Source: a virus
Direction: 5' to 3' (one strand)
Virus record (IMG/VR): IMGVR_UViG_3300017949_000004
Span: 1 to 64,000 of that record
DNA length: 64,000 bases
Position 1 is the stretch's first letter, and every line of letters starts with the position of its first letter. The notes below the pieces were generated by a model. That model did no database searches. It saw only the letters and a program-made list of their open reading frames with translations, and had not been told where the DNA came from. Position numbers and translations under genes: made by a program. Positions 1 through 7,316 of the stretch are shown piece by piece.

Positions 1-116
1 ATTAGTTCATACCCTGTAAAAGATGAGATTGTTTGTTTGTTTCTCTCTAGTTCTGTTTTAAAGTCCGTTAGACTATTATAGTGTGCTTTTTCTGGTGTGT
101 ATGGATTATTAAGCAT
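1..116 (-). CDS. Hypothetical protein, N-terminal fragment cut by the window edge
   Basis: An ATG at 116 follows a good ribosome binding site (AAGG) and opens a frame that stays open to base 1, giving at least 38 residues beginning MLNNPYTPEK. Its start lies a few bases past the stop of the upstream small gene, which is typical of translational coupling here. Too little is visible to assign a function. Confidence 0.6.
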   Translation of the reverse strand, partial: MLNNPYTPEKAHYNSLTDFKTELERNKQTISSFTGYEL

Positions 117-121
117 TTACC

Positions 122-337
122 TTACACTCCGTTTAGAATATTTACGAAGTTCTTTCCGTATTGAGTGTTGACTGTGTTCTTCTCTGTGCTATTAACCGTG
201 TCTAGGTTGTGGTGTTTATAACACATGTCTGAATATGATGTGTTTGATGTTTTCACCTGCGAATTCCTGTTAGATGTCTGTTTGACATGGTTATTCTGGG
301 AGAAGTTCGTTCGCGCAACTGCGTTAAAATTATTCAT
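122..337 (-). CDS. Small Asn/Ser/Thr-rich hypothetical protein
   Basis: This 71-residue protein is rich in Asn, Ser and Thr and has no recognisable domain. It fits exactly between the stop of the gene at 347 and the start of the partial gene at 116, and a late-type promoter variant (AATAAATA) lies just upstream at 344-351. Position is the main support that it is real, because the composition is low in complexity. Confidence 0.5.
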   Translation of the reverse strand: MNNFNAVARTNFSQNNHVKQTSNRNSQVKTSNTSYSDMCYKHHNLDTVNSTEKNTVNTQYGKNFVNILNGV

Positions 338-346
338 ATTCAGTAT

Positions 347-883
347 TTATTGCCAACGATTTAGAATATTGTTCCACCGTTCTACGCTTACCTTTTGTTT
401 GCTACTAAGTATTTGGATATAGCTATTTACTTCTTCTTCTAAGCCAAATAATTGTATCCCTTCTCGCCACGTAAAGTCTAAATCGCCTATATAATCTTTT
501 AGTTCGTCAAATAGAATAAACTGTATGTTGGCAGGGAGTAAGAGATTCATATGAGGATATAGGTGATATTTGTAGAAGTCTGAGATAGTGAGAACTCTAT
601 TAGGATCTTTACAATATTGCTTATATACTGCTGCACTGTGCATATGTCTTTTAACAGGATCTGCTAGAATGGCTATATGATCGTGAATAGGAAACTTCTC
701 GACTACCCTAGGATAAAAGGCAGGATTGACGTAGGCTTTGATGTTTTGAATACCTTTGCTATTGAGAAACTCGTGTATAGGGTCTACACCTAACGGACCC
801 ATAGAGAATACCGTGAAGTTAGGACCTTCTAGAACATTAGGATGTCTGCTATAGGTTTTTGTTGAGCTCAATAGTTTCTCCAT
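347..883 (-). CDS. Hypothetical protein, weakly sulfotransferase-like
   Basis: About 178 residues. A stretch near residues 75-95 (LADPVKRHMHSAAVYK) recalls the segment of phage sulfotransferase-like proteins that follows the P-loop half, but no clear PAPS-binding P-loop is present, so the assignment is weak. I start at the ATG at 883, since the longer frame to 898 needs a TTG start and overlaps the previous gene more deeply. It overlaps the end of the small membrane protein gene upstream. A similarly built protein lies at 37910-38509. Confidence 0.6.
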   Translation of the reverse strand: MEKLLSSTKTYSRHPNVLEGPNFTVFSMGPLGVDPIHEFLNSKGIQNIKAYVNPAFYPRVVEKFPIHDHIAILADPVKRHMHSAAVYKQYCKDPNRVLTISDFYKYHLYPHMNLLLPANIQFILFDELKDYIGDLDFTWREGIQLFGLEEEVNSYIQILSSKQKVSVERWNNILNRWQ

Positions 884-1049
884 CGGCGCCAAAATCAATA
901 GTCAATCTTCCCTTGATTGCGTTATCTTCAAACATTTTTAATAGCACATTAGCACCATCTTTTAAACCTTGTCTATACTGCATTATGCCTACACCTAGAA
1001 TACAAAAAACGAATATACCGAAGAGTTCTAAATATGTGATAGTTATCAT
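849..1049 (-). CDS. Small single-pass membrane protein
   Basis: The protein has 66 residues with one hydrophobic segment at about residues 5-23 (ending FCILGVGIM) and a hydrophilic C-terminus. Its ATG overlaps the stop of the upstream SGNH-like gene as ATGA (1046-1049), so it is probably translationally coupled. Function is unknown. Confidence 0.65.
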   Translation of the reverse strand: MITITYLELFGIFVFCILGVGIMQYRQGLKDGANVLLKMFEDNAIKGRLTIDFGADGETIELNKNL

Positions 1050-1714
1050 TGCTTTGCTACTCCTTTGATTGCTTGTTCTGTTACCCAGGTATGATATTCC
1101 TTACCATAGTGCATACCATCTGCTGCTGTAGTTGGCCACTCTTCTGTGTTCTCAATTACAATAAGATGGGAGTTATGCTCTTTGGCAAGTGCTGTTATAC
1201 CTGCGATGTTCTTATATCTCTGCATCGTATATTCATAATCATTAAGGTGTTGCTGTAATAAATCAGGCATCGAATCAACGTTCCATCTGCCTAATATCTT
1301 GCACTCTGTTACTCTACTATAATCTATTTTGCTGGTACATATGACTTCTCGTCTTACGCCAGGTGTTACATTAAAAACCGTGTATCTAGCCTTGATTAAA
1401 GGTTGCCATTGGTGATATATTCTAAATGCTGAGTCCATACCACCTGCAGGAACACCTAGATTAACCGCTTCTAATCCTAGTTGCTGGGATATTAAATGGA
1501 CATAGGTATCTTCATACGCCATGCCAACACCCCAAGTATCTGATCCTCCTAAGAATACGACACTATCTGGATTATACTTAGGGTCTGAAGACATTCTCAT
1601 TCTAAATGAGTTTGTCGTATAGTCTATGCCATGATCCCTTAAGCTAGGTTGCCATGCTTTGATATCATTTACACAATATAATTCAAAGTCTTTATCGCCC
1701 CTACTTGGATACAT
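1046..1714 (-). CDS. SGNH/GDSL-hydrolase-like protein
   Basis: This 222-residue protein has features of the SGNH hydrolase fold: a strand followed by VFLGGSDTWGVG around residue 53, where a serine nucleophile would sit, a conserved-looking Gly/Asn block (VNLGVPAGG), and a C-terminal DGMHYGKEYH matching the DxxH block. These enzymes are esterases, lipases or acyl-modifying enzymes. The block I sequence is GGSD rather than the usual GDS, so activity is uncertain. It overlaps the next SGNH-like gene by 14 bases. The pair could act on host surface glycans or virion carbohydrate, which is inference. Confidence 0.65.
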   Translation of the reverse strand: MYPSRGDKDFELYCVNDIKAWQPSLRDHGIDYTTNSFRMRMSSDPKYNPDSVVFLGGSDTWGVGMAYEDTYVHLISQQLGLEAVNLGVPAGGMDSAFRIYHQWQPLIKARYTVFNVTPGVRREVICTSKIDYSRVTECKILGRWNVDSMPDLLQQHLNDYEYTMQRYKNIAGITALAKEHNSHLIVIENTEEWPTTAADGMHYGKEYHTWVTEQAIKGVAKQ

Positions 1715-2285
1715 CGTCTATCCACGCTAGTACCTTTTCCAGCACTTTTCTATTGCCTTCATCATTCATATGGTTCATCAATCCAGGATGATCTTTCATA
1801 ATATCTTCGAAATGGATCATTCCTGGGAACTCATATAAATCATGCCAAAAGATTCCTGTCATGTGCAACACCTCGTCCCATTCTGTCAGATTATGTATTT
1901 CTTGACATATGGTAGTGTGCATATAGGTACAAAACTCTAAATCCATATGGTTTTCAAAATAGGAAGCAAGCCCTTCCAATCCAGGCCTGTCCTTTATATC
2001 CAAATAGATTAGATCGCTATCCTTGTGGAGAGGATCATATAAGTGAAGTGGGTGATTTACTATAGGCAATCTATAAGGGCTGGTATGTGAGATAATGATA
2101 TTATCAAAGTCCTCTGGAAAGATACTCGTTATTTGTTTCAGTACCTTATATTGACTACAGCCCGCTTGTGCTATATTAATTACATCGTGGTGTTCTGCTA
2201 GCATATTGGGCCAACCCTTTTGATCGGGATATTTTACGGTCCAATCTGCTGCAAAAGAATCTCCACATATTAAGATTTTTGACAT
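1701..2285 (-). CDS. SGNH/GDSL-hydrolase-like protein
   Basis: This 194-residue protein begins MSKILICGDSFAADW, a textbook GDS block I with Ser nucleophile at about residue 10. A Gly block (AQAGCSQYK) and an Asn/His-containing C-terminal block (NHMNDEGN) follow, as expected for SGNH hydrolases. It lies directly upstream of a second, more divergent SGNH-like gene. The substrate is unknown. Confidence 0.7.
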   Translation of the reverse strand: MSKILICGDSFAADWTVKYPDQKGWPNMLAEHHDVINIAQAGCSQYKVLKQITSIFPEDFDNIIISHTSPYRLPIVNHPLHLYDPLHKDSDLIYLDIKDRPGLEGLASYFENHMDLEFCTYMHTTICQEIHNLTEWDEVLHMTGIFWHDLYEFPGMIHFEDIMKDHPGLMNHMNDEGNRKVLEKVLAWIDDVSK

Positions 2286-2452
2286 GTTTCTACTCGGTTC
2301 AATCCTAGTAGAACTCTCGCCTCGTCTCTTACCTCAGCTGTTACTGCAAAGCCAAATCCCTCAGGGTCTAGCATTCTTTTAACAAATCTTTCTAAAACAA
2401 AGACACGAGCCTCGAGCTCTAACTTTTTCGTTTCTGATTCACTAATAATCAT
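2270..2452 (-). CDS. Small charged, probably helical hypothetical protein
   Basis: Sixty residues, rich in Glu, Arg and Lys with heptad-like leucines in the first half, suggesting a helix or short coiled coil. It starts one base after the stop of the upstream gene and overlaps the following SGNH gene by 16 bases. No family was recognised. Confidence 0.55.
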   Translation of the reverse strand: MIISESETKKLELEARVFVLERFVKRMLDPEGFGFAVTAEVRDEARVLLGLNRVETCQKS

Positions 2453-2453
2453 A

Positions 2454-2717
2454 TTAGCTGCTCCTACGATATTTATTAATTAATTCTTCCCCCGAAATTC
2501 CTTCTTGCATAACAACTTTGCTGCCATCCTTTAGCTCACGGAGAATAGTTCCATCGTTATATGTGATGTCTGTTACCTGCCCATCAGTTCTACGATTGTC
2601 GTACCACATATTAACCTTGAAGGTATTGAACACGTGAAGATTATCAATACTCTTTGCCCAATCCATGGCTTCCAAATAGATTCTCCTCTTTTCTACAATT
2701 TCTTTATGCTGTGTCAT
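2454..2717 (-). CDS. Small hypothetical protein
   Basis: Eighty-seven residues with a helical N-terminus and a beta-rich second half (ITYNDGTILRELKDGSKVVMQ). The start ATG shares a base with the stop of the HAD-like gene upstream. No domain was recognised. Confidence 0.6.
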   Translation of the reverse strand: MTQHKEIVEKRRIYLEAMDWAKSIDNLHVFNTFKVNMWYDNRRTDGQVTDITYNDGTILRELKDGSKVVMQEGISGEELINKYRRSS

Positions 2718-3313
2718 TACTTCTCTCCCATGGTTACAAAATTATATATAGACTCCCAGTCCTTTACAACTATGGCGTCACCTTTGTAATCCAGGTTGTG
2801 TCCGTGTTCTACTAGAATACCTTTTAGTCCGTACTTCATGCCTACGTCTACGTTCTCGGGCTTGTCCTCAATCCAAAGAGCACCTGGATATTGCTTGGAT
2901 ACTTTTTCAAGAACATCATCTTTATCTGCACCACAATCTAAAGTAATTACATCCTTAAATGTATTAGGTCCAAATAGTTTGGCTAGGTTACGCTCTCTGA
3001 GCTTTTTAGCGTAGGGATCGAGACTCAGGCTAGTAATTGCTACAAACCTGTACTGATGTTTTTCGTGAAGTAGCTTAATGTAGTATTGAGCATCACGTAG
3101 GGGAGGGAGGAAACCAATTGCTGCTGACTCATTAAAAGTTCTAACAAGCTGTTTAGCACTTGTCTGTTCCATCTCATATTGTTCTGCTACGCTGTAGACA
3201 TTTTTGTCTACCATCTTGTGTCCATGTGCCATCATCCATGTTTGGAAGCCAAACTCCCAATCTAGGCAGGCACCATCACAATCAGTTAAAATAATTTTAG
3301 ACTTTCTTACCAT
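2717..3313 (-). CDS. HAD-superfamily phosphatase-like protein
   Basis: Motif I of the HAD fold is at the N-terminus (ILTDCDGACLDW, giving DxD), a threonine/serine motif II lies in FVAITSL near residue 95, and the C-terminal acidic motif is WIEDKPENVDVG. These match small phage and bacterial HAD hydrolases such as 5'(3')-deoxyribonucleotidases, though the substrate cannot be read from sequence. I start at the ATG at 3313 (MVRKSKI) after an AGAG-type site instead of the in-frame start at 3370, which would run through the upstream gene. Confidence 0.7.
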   Translation of the reverse strand: MVRKSKIILTDCDGACLDWEFGFQTWMMAHGHKMVDKNVYSVAEQYEMEQTSAKQLVRTFNESAAIGFLPPLRDAQYYIKLLHEKHQYRFVAITSLSLDPYAKKLRERNLAKLFGPNTFKDVITLDCGADKDDVLEKVSKQYPGALWIEDKPENVDVGMKYGLKGILVEHGHNLDYKGDAIVVKDWESIYNFVTMGEK

Positions 3314-3482
3314 AATTCTCTTCTTCAAAACGATTAGCTGCCTGGGCTCCACTGAGTCCAATACCAGCACCTACTATTGCCCACATCAAAGCCTCTGCTA
3401 ATGACATGGTATCTAATTCTAATCCGCCGGCTGTGCCAAACAGGATTGACATACCAATTACAATTCTAATACTACCTGGCAT
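3297..3482 (-). CDS. Small membrane protein
   Basis: I start at the ATG at 3482 (MPGSIRIVIG), two bases from the stop of the upstream gene; the longer frame would overlap it fully. The 61-residue product has two hydrophobic stretches with glycine-rich character (about residues 5-20 and 31-46) and a charged tail. Function is unknown. Confidence 0.55.
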   Translation of the reverse strand: MPGSIRIVIGMSILFGTAGGLELDTMSLAEALMWAIVGAGIGLSGAQAANRFEEENYGKKV

Positions 3483-3483
3483 C

Positions 3484-3675
3484 TTAATACCCCTGCGACA
3501 TGTGTGAATAACAATCGGGGCCTGGCTTATCCAAAGGCAGACCACACAAACAATAATTATCCTCAATGGAAGGAGAACCTACCATATCTCGAATATCATC
3601 CTCGGTGTACCTTTGTTCACCGTCCCTAACTGAACACTCAGCTAGGATTTTTACTTGTTCAAATGTCAAACTCAT
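3484..3675 (-). CDS. Small hypothetical protein with Cys pairs
   Basis: Sixty-three residues with a helical N-terminal half and a CLCGLPL motif plus a further Cys, which might bind a metal. It overlaps the upstream gene by four bases (ATGA) and is part of the small early-type operon starting at the promoter at 3920-3948. Confidence 0.55.
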   Translation of the reverse strand: MSLTFEQVKILAECSVRDGEQRYTEDDIRDMVGSPSIEDNYCLCGLPLDKPGPDCYSHMSQGY

Positions 3676-3884
3676 TGTGGTCCCTCCGGTAATTCTTCAA
3701 ATCTTTTGTTAACCAATAGCTCTATGACTTTATCTCTATCAGTAAAAGCTACTCTCATATCGAATGACTCACACATTCCTGAGAACATTCCACCTTCTAG
3801 TTCTTGTAGAATTGAACTAGTGGTCATCTCACAAACATCATCGAAAATACTTTCGAGGATTCTTTCATTATGTAAACAACTCAT
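3672..3884 (-). CDS. Small acidic hypothetical protein, first gene of an early operon
   Basis: Seventy residues, acidic, no domain recognised. It is the first gene behind a near-consensus sigma70 promoter. The leader carries the ribosome binding motif GTGAGG about 10 bases before the ATG, a motif repeated before several other early first genes in this window. Confidence 0.65.
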   Translation of the reverse strand: MSCLHNERILESIFDDVCEMTTSSILQELEGGMFSGMCESFDMRVAFTDRDKVIELLVNKRFEELPEGPQ

Positions 3885-3919
3885 ATTTTTACCTCACTTT
3901 TTTTGTTTTTCATATTATA

Positions 3920-3948
3920 ATTATAGCATCTAATGAGCTGTTTGTCAA
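3920..3948 (-). promoter_or_regulatory. Early sigma70-type promoter, extended -10
   Basis: TTGACA at 3943-3948 is followed by a 17-base spacer and TATAAT at 3920-3925. The spacer ends TGC, which makes an extended -10. It drives the small-gene operon beginning at 3884. Confidence 0.85.
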
Positions 3949-3954
3949 GCATTT

Positions 3955-4119
3955 TTAAAAAATAATTACGCTAGGAATGAACAATACAAACCCGAATACC
4001 TTAAGTACCAAAACCAGTACAATAGCCCAAAAAAGGAACTTAACCAGAAACATTAGAATGTCTGGAAGGTATTTGATGCCTAAAAAGATTACTGCGGCTA
4101 AACCTATTAATTCGAGCAT
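3955..4119 (-). CDS. Small hydrophobic membrane protein
   Basis: A 54-residue frame runs from an ATG at 4119 to a TAA at 3955-3957. It is almost entirely hydrophobic, with two predicted membrane spans (about 2-19 and 22-50, the second containing VLVLVLKVFGFVLF). It overlaps the end of the upstream gene by 13 bases and stops just before the -35 box of the next promoter. Function is unknown; length and hydrophobicity would fit many phage membrane peptides. Confidence 0.6.
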   Translation of the reverse strand: MLELIGLAAVIFLGIKYLPDILMFLVKFLFWAIVLVLVLKVFGFVLFIPSVIIF

Positions 4120-4376
4120 AGTCTTACATCCTTTGCTAAAGATTCAACTTCTTCCCATTCCATCCAACCCATGACATCGTCATCGTGTTCTGGGAAAAAG
4201 TCTTTGGTTGCCCACTCGTCTCTAGAATCCCAAACAGCTATTTCCCAAAGACCTTGCTTACCACCATATGAAAATGGTGTTTGAATTGCGCTAAGGGTGT
4301 ACCCGTTGTCAAATTTAAATTTGCGCTGTACACCAGAACCACATGAATGTTTTTCTTCTACAAAAATATCAATCAT
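4107..4376 (-). CDS. Small hypothetical protein
   Basis: Eighty-nine residues with a beta-rich N-terminus and an acidic, Trp-rich C-terminus (DDDVMGWMEWEEVE). It overlaps the upstream gene as ATGA. No family was recognised. Confidence 0.6.
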   Translation of the reverse strand: MIDIFVEEKHSCGSGVQRKFKFDNGYTLSAIQTPFSYGGKQGLWEIAVWDSRDEWATKDFFPEHDDDVMGWMEWEEVESLAKDVRLCSN

Positions 4377-4570
4377 TCTACTTCCTCGATGGTAATTTTA
4401 TAGGACTTACCATTACGATCAACCAACTGAATTGTTTTCTTGGGAGAAACAAAATAACCCTCTGAACTCAAATCCATTTTGGTAGGCTCAACCTTACCTA
4501 ATAGATTTTCGCTATCATCTCGCAAGCCTTCTTGGCAACGATAAGCGATATAATCACAATATGCTATCAT
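4373..4570 (-). CDS. Small hypothetical protein
   Basis: The ATG at 4570 overlaps the upstream stop as TAATG, which decides the start over an in-frame ATG nine bases earlier. The product is about 65 residues with a beta-rich C-terminus. Function is unknown. Confidence 0.55.
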   Translation of the reverse strand: MIAYCDYIAYRCQEGLRDDSENLLGKVEPTKMDLSSEGYFVSPKKTIQLVDRNGKSYKITIEEVE

Positions 4571-4779
4571 TATTTCCACACCTTACGACTACTGAGACAC
4601 ATCTCGTTGTCTGCATAGCCTTTAGAATACTCTACAATTTCCTGAGGAGTCATATCTTGTAACTCGACACGCTCAGAACTACCGGTGTCACCCTTATAAT
4701 AATGAGGGTTATAACCTCGCTGATAATAACTATCGGCGCTACCACGATCATAAGGACCACCATGTCTTGCATCTAACAT
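4570..4779 (-). CDS. Conserved-type phage protein, Tyr/Gly-rich
   Basis: The 69-residue product begins MLDARHGGPYDRGSADSYY, a Tyr, Gly and Arg-rich start that I recognise as recurring in small uncharacterised proteins of marine phages and bacteria. The C-terminal half (PQEIVEYSKGYADNE) looks helical. It shares a base with the end of the upstream gene. No function is known to me. Confidence 0.65.
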   Translation of the reverse strand: MLDARHGGPYDRGSADSYYQRGYNPHYYKGDTGSSERVELQDMTPQEIVEYSKGYADNEMCLSSRKVWK

Positions 4780-5024
4780 TATGCTGCCTCCATTAAATTG
4801 ACTGCTTCTTGGATAAGTTCAATGGCTTGTTCTCTACTTTCAAAGCCTTCCTCTTCTGCAAAGTCAATGGTGCTAGAAAAGTAGATGTCGTCGCTACCAT
4901 TGATTTGATTGTTTTGGAAGATTTGGGCTAAGCCAACTGGTGTGTTAGAAGAGCCTACAAATTCTTGCTCTACGCTAACTTCGATTTTGCCTTCAGTGGC
5001 AGCTAAATATACAAACTTTGACAT
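4779..5024 (-). CDS. Small hypothetical protein, first gene of an early operon
   Basis: I start at the ATG at 5024 (MSKFVYLAAT) because it follows a GTGAGGTG ribosome binding site; the in-frame ATG at 5057 lies only 11 bases from the -10 box and would leave almost no leader. The 81-residue product is acidic with a helical C-terminus. No domain was recognised. Confidence 0.65.
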   Translation of the reverse strand: MSKFVYLAATEGKIEVSVEQEFVGSSNTPVGLAQIFQNNQINGSDDIYFSSTIDFAEEEGFESREQAIELIQEAVNLMEAA

Positions 5025-5068
5025 ATACACCTCACTTGTTTTTGTCTGTTTCTTCATTTTATGTAAAC

Positions 5069-5097
5069 ATTATAGCACCTATTGTGCCAAATGTCAA
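5069..5097 (-). promoter_or_regulatory. Early sigma70-type promoter, extended -10
   Basis: TTGACA at 5092-5097, a 17-base spacer ending GTGC and TATAAT at 5069-5074 form a perfect consensus promoter in front of the operon starting at 5024. Confidence 0.85.
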
Positions 5098-5162
5098 GCA
5101 TTCAGACGAAAAGATTTCCCTTGTAGGTGCTTGATTTTATTGACTTTGTGAAAAAAGTTGAA

Positions 5163-5408
5163 TTAAATTTGCTCAGAACGTGTCATATAGCCCATTCTGT
5201 AGCAGTATTCTCGGTAGTCTGACATGAAATTGAACTCCAGTACCCGTATACCGTTCTTCACTATACAGCAGTAGGTTTGCAGATTGCCTAAACTGCTGGC
5301 ATAAGAAAGAGCGTCACCTATCTCGGAGACGCTCATCTTGTCTATTGGTGTTACAAAGACGTCCTGATTTTCAGAAGCATCTTTAATTTGTTCGTTTATC
5401 TTACTCAT
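5163..5408 (-). CDS. Small hypothetical protein
   Basis: Eighty-one residues with no recognised domain. It is isolated by about 50 bases from its neighbours and has its own promoter-like sequence whose -10 ends only six bases before the ATG, with no visible Shine-Dalgarno sequence. It may therefore be translated from a leaderless or nearly leaderless message. Confidence 0.6.
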   Translation of the reverse strand: MSKINEQIKDASENQDVFVTPIDKMSVSEIGDALSYASSLGNLQTYCCIVKNGIRVLEFNFMSDYREYCYRMGYMTRSEQI

Positions 5409-5414
5409 GTCTAT

Positions 5415-5442
5415 ATTATACTTCTTTTGAGAAATATATCAA
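5415..5442 (-). promoter_or_regulatory. Sigma70-type promoter
   Basis: TTGATA at 5437-5442, a 16-base spacer and TATAAT at 5415-5420 lie immediately before the gene at 5408. The short distance to the start codon implies transcription would begin at or next to the ATG. Confidence 0.6.
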
Positions 5443-5460
5443 GAGTCTAGAGTACCAAAA

Positions 5461-5940
5461 TTAAAGTTCTTCCCTAGGAATAATTGACCAACGGCCAAAT
5501 AACTTGACAGCCCAATAAGCAGAAAAGATCTTCCATTTTGCTACCTCAGGTTTAGATGACTCCATAGCAGCCTTAAAAATATCGTCTGCTACTTTTTTAG
5601 CTTTACCAACGACTACCATGTCAGGTTTATCACCATTCAAGGCAACGGTGTGTCTGTAATTTCTAATACAGAAATAGATGTAATCGTGAATAACACCTGC
5701 TCTTGCAATATCAAAAGGTGCAATAAACATCCAACATGCTCTAGGAACTGATGCTAAATCAGACTTAAAGCCTTTAGAAGCAGTTACTCTACCTTTGGTA
5801 GATACTTTAACTCCTACTTGCTTTAATGATGCAATGTCTTGTTCTGTGACTTTATCACAATCAAAAGATAATGCTGAGTTCAATTCCCATGTTCTCGGAG
5901 CGCTAAACGTAGCGTCCATTAATCTATTAAAGGTTCCCAT
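5461..5940 (-). CDS. DUF1353-like protein
   Basis: This 159-residue protein carries the DUF1353 pattern: a SDLASVPR motif near residue 64, an aromatic/proline segment, and VIHDYIYF near residue 84, with conserved Asp, Arg and His residues that could form an active site. DUF1353 proteins are common in phages and of unknown function. It is the leftward arm of a divergent arrangement with the plus-strand island and has a late promoter (5976-5983) upstream. Confidence 0.7.
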   Translation of the reverse strand: MGTFNRLMDATFSAPRTWELNSALSFDCDKVTEQDIASLKQVGVKVSTKGRVTASKGFKSDLASVPRACWMFIAPFDIARAGVIHDYIYFCIRNYRHTVALNGDKPDMVVVGKAKKVADDIFKAAMESSKPEVAKWKIFSAYWAVKLFGRWSIIPREEL

Positions 5941-5952
5941 TTTTACTCCTAT

Positions 5953-5960
5953 TATAAATA
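5953..5960 (+). promoter_or_regulatory. T4-type late promoter (plus strand)
   Basis: TATAAATA reads on the plus strand 34 bases before the start of the nuclease-like gene. T4-type late promoters are just this -10 element, read by a phage late sigma factor. It overlaps the transcribed region of the opposing late promoter at 5976-5983. Confidence 0.6.
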
Positions 5961-5975
5961 GTACAAAACCAACAT

Positions 5976-5983
5976 TATTTATA
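5976..5983 (-). promoter_or_regulatory. T4-type late promoter (minus strand)
   Basis: TATAAATA on the minus strand lies 36 bases upstream of the DUF1353-like gene. The predicted start site (about 5970) coincides with that of the divergent plus-strand late promoter. Confidence 0.6.
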
Positions 5984-5993
5984 AGGATTAGAA

Positions 5994-7316
5994 ATGGCAG
6001 ACCTCTCTAAATCAAAACTATTAGACGTAAAATATGGCGATGCTCGTGTCATTACCTTTGTATCTATCACAACAAAAGGAACAGGGCATACTGTTTTATC
6101 TAAGCATGGAGGTGGTAAGTATGTTCCTAAGAAGTTTATTATAGACGGCAAAGAATACATTGTAGGCAGAGTTCAAGAGTCAGCATTGGTTAGTGCAATA
6201 AAAGGACATAACAAGTTAATGATGGAAGATGCCTCAGGTAAACAAAGACCTTTAGGACACCTAGAAAAGACTATGGATTACAAGGAAGGCAAAGGTTATA
6301 ATCAAGGTGATATTGCTGAAGGTATATTTGGTGCAGCTATTACAGCTCGTTTCATTAATAAAAATAGGGACATCAGTGCTTCAGATGTAGAGAATGTATT
6401 AATGAAACTTAATAGGAATCCGAAGCAACAAATCAATTACAAATCAGCAAACGCCAACCCTGCTATTTTAGACGATATAGAGTTTGTATTAGGACTAGCA
6501 AAAAACAATATGGAAGCACTTGCTGATAGAAATATTAGAGCATTACCAGAAACAAAAAAGTTGGTAGAAGCCTCTGTAAAATATGCCAACGCAACTTATG
6601 TTAAGAAGTGGGCAAACTTAGTTTATGAAAACAATATCTATAATAGAGTACAAGTATTGTCCGATGGCTTGTCTGATCAAACAGGCACGAAGGTTGATGT
6701 TAGAGTGAAACTATCTAATCACGATAAGGAACTAAAAGACATTGACATCAATGTATCATTAAAAGCAGGAGATGTAAAACAGTTTGGACAAATAAGTGGA
6801 TCTGGTTTTGATGTACAAATAAAACTTTGGAAACAACTATTTGGAATGGATGTATCTAGACAAAGATCAACATATGAAGCCTTCCTAAAGAAATCAGAAA
6901 CTAAAAAGGCTGTTCAATTTATTTACAAACATGTTGCTACAGAAGTAGCTAAAAAATTTAGTGAAGACGACAAGGATACACTAAAAGCATTCGCAAGTGC
7001 CATACAATGGCATGCCACAAGAGATGAAAAACACGTTCAACTCGTACAATTAAAATCTGGTATGGCTAAAGTCTATACCTTTGACAACCTTGAAAAGGCA
7101 TTTGATAAGTTAGGTCCTTTCAAAGCAGAAATTAGAGTGGGATCTTCAGGACTACCACAAATGGATCTTTTTGCTAGAGGTATTAATACAGGAATACTTC
7201 GCATTCGTGTAAAGATTGAAACAAAAACTAACGGTGAATTATATTTTAGAAACATACTTGAAAAGCTAAATGGCTTAGGTGAGCTTATAGCTGAGTATGC
7301 TGGTGAGAATGAATAA
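5994..7316 (+). CDS. Large conserved-looking protein, possible PD-(D/E)xK nuclease
   Basis: This is a 440-residue soluble protein on the plus strand, against the direction of nearly every other gene. A helix with an invariant-looking Glu (GDIAEGIFGAAITARF, about residues 103-118) precedes a segment with alternating strand character, KDIDINVSLKAGDVKQFGQ (about 248-266). The spacing and the D...SLK core resemble the Glu helix and the D-x(n)-(E/S)xK core of restriction-endonuclease-like folds. That is inference from pattern only. A ribosome binding site (AAGGA) precedes the ATG, and the next gene overlaps its end. I do not recognise a named family. Confidence 0.7.
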   Translation: MADLSKSKLLDVKYGDARVITFVSITTKGTGHTVLSKHGGGKYVPKKFIIDGKEYIVGRVQESALVSAIKGHNKLMMEDASGKQRPLGHLEKTMDYKEGKGYNQGDIAEGIFGAAITARFINKNRDISASDVENVLMKLNRNPKQQINYKSANANPAILDDIEFVLGLAKNNMEALADRNIRALPETKKLVEASVKYANATYVKKWANLVYENNIYNRVQVLSDGLSDQTGTKVDVRVKLSNHDKELKDIDINVSLKAGDVKQFGQISGSGFDVQIKLWKQLFGMDVSRQRSTYEAFLKKSETKKAVQFIYKHVATEVAKKFSEDDKDTLKAFASAIQWHATRDEKHVQLVQLKSGMAKVYTFDNLEKAFDKLGPFKAEIRVGSSGLPQMDLFARGINTGILRIRVKIETKTNGELYFRNILEKLNGLGELIAEYAGENE

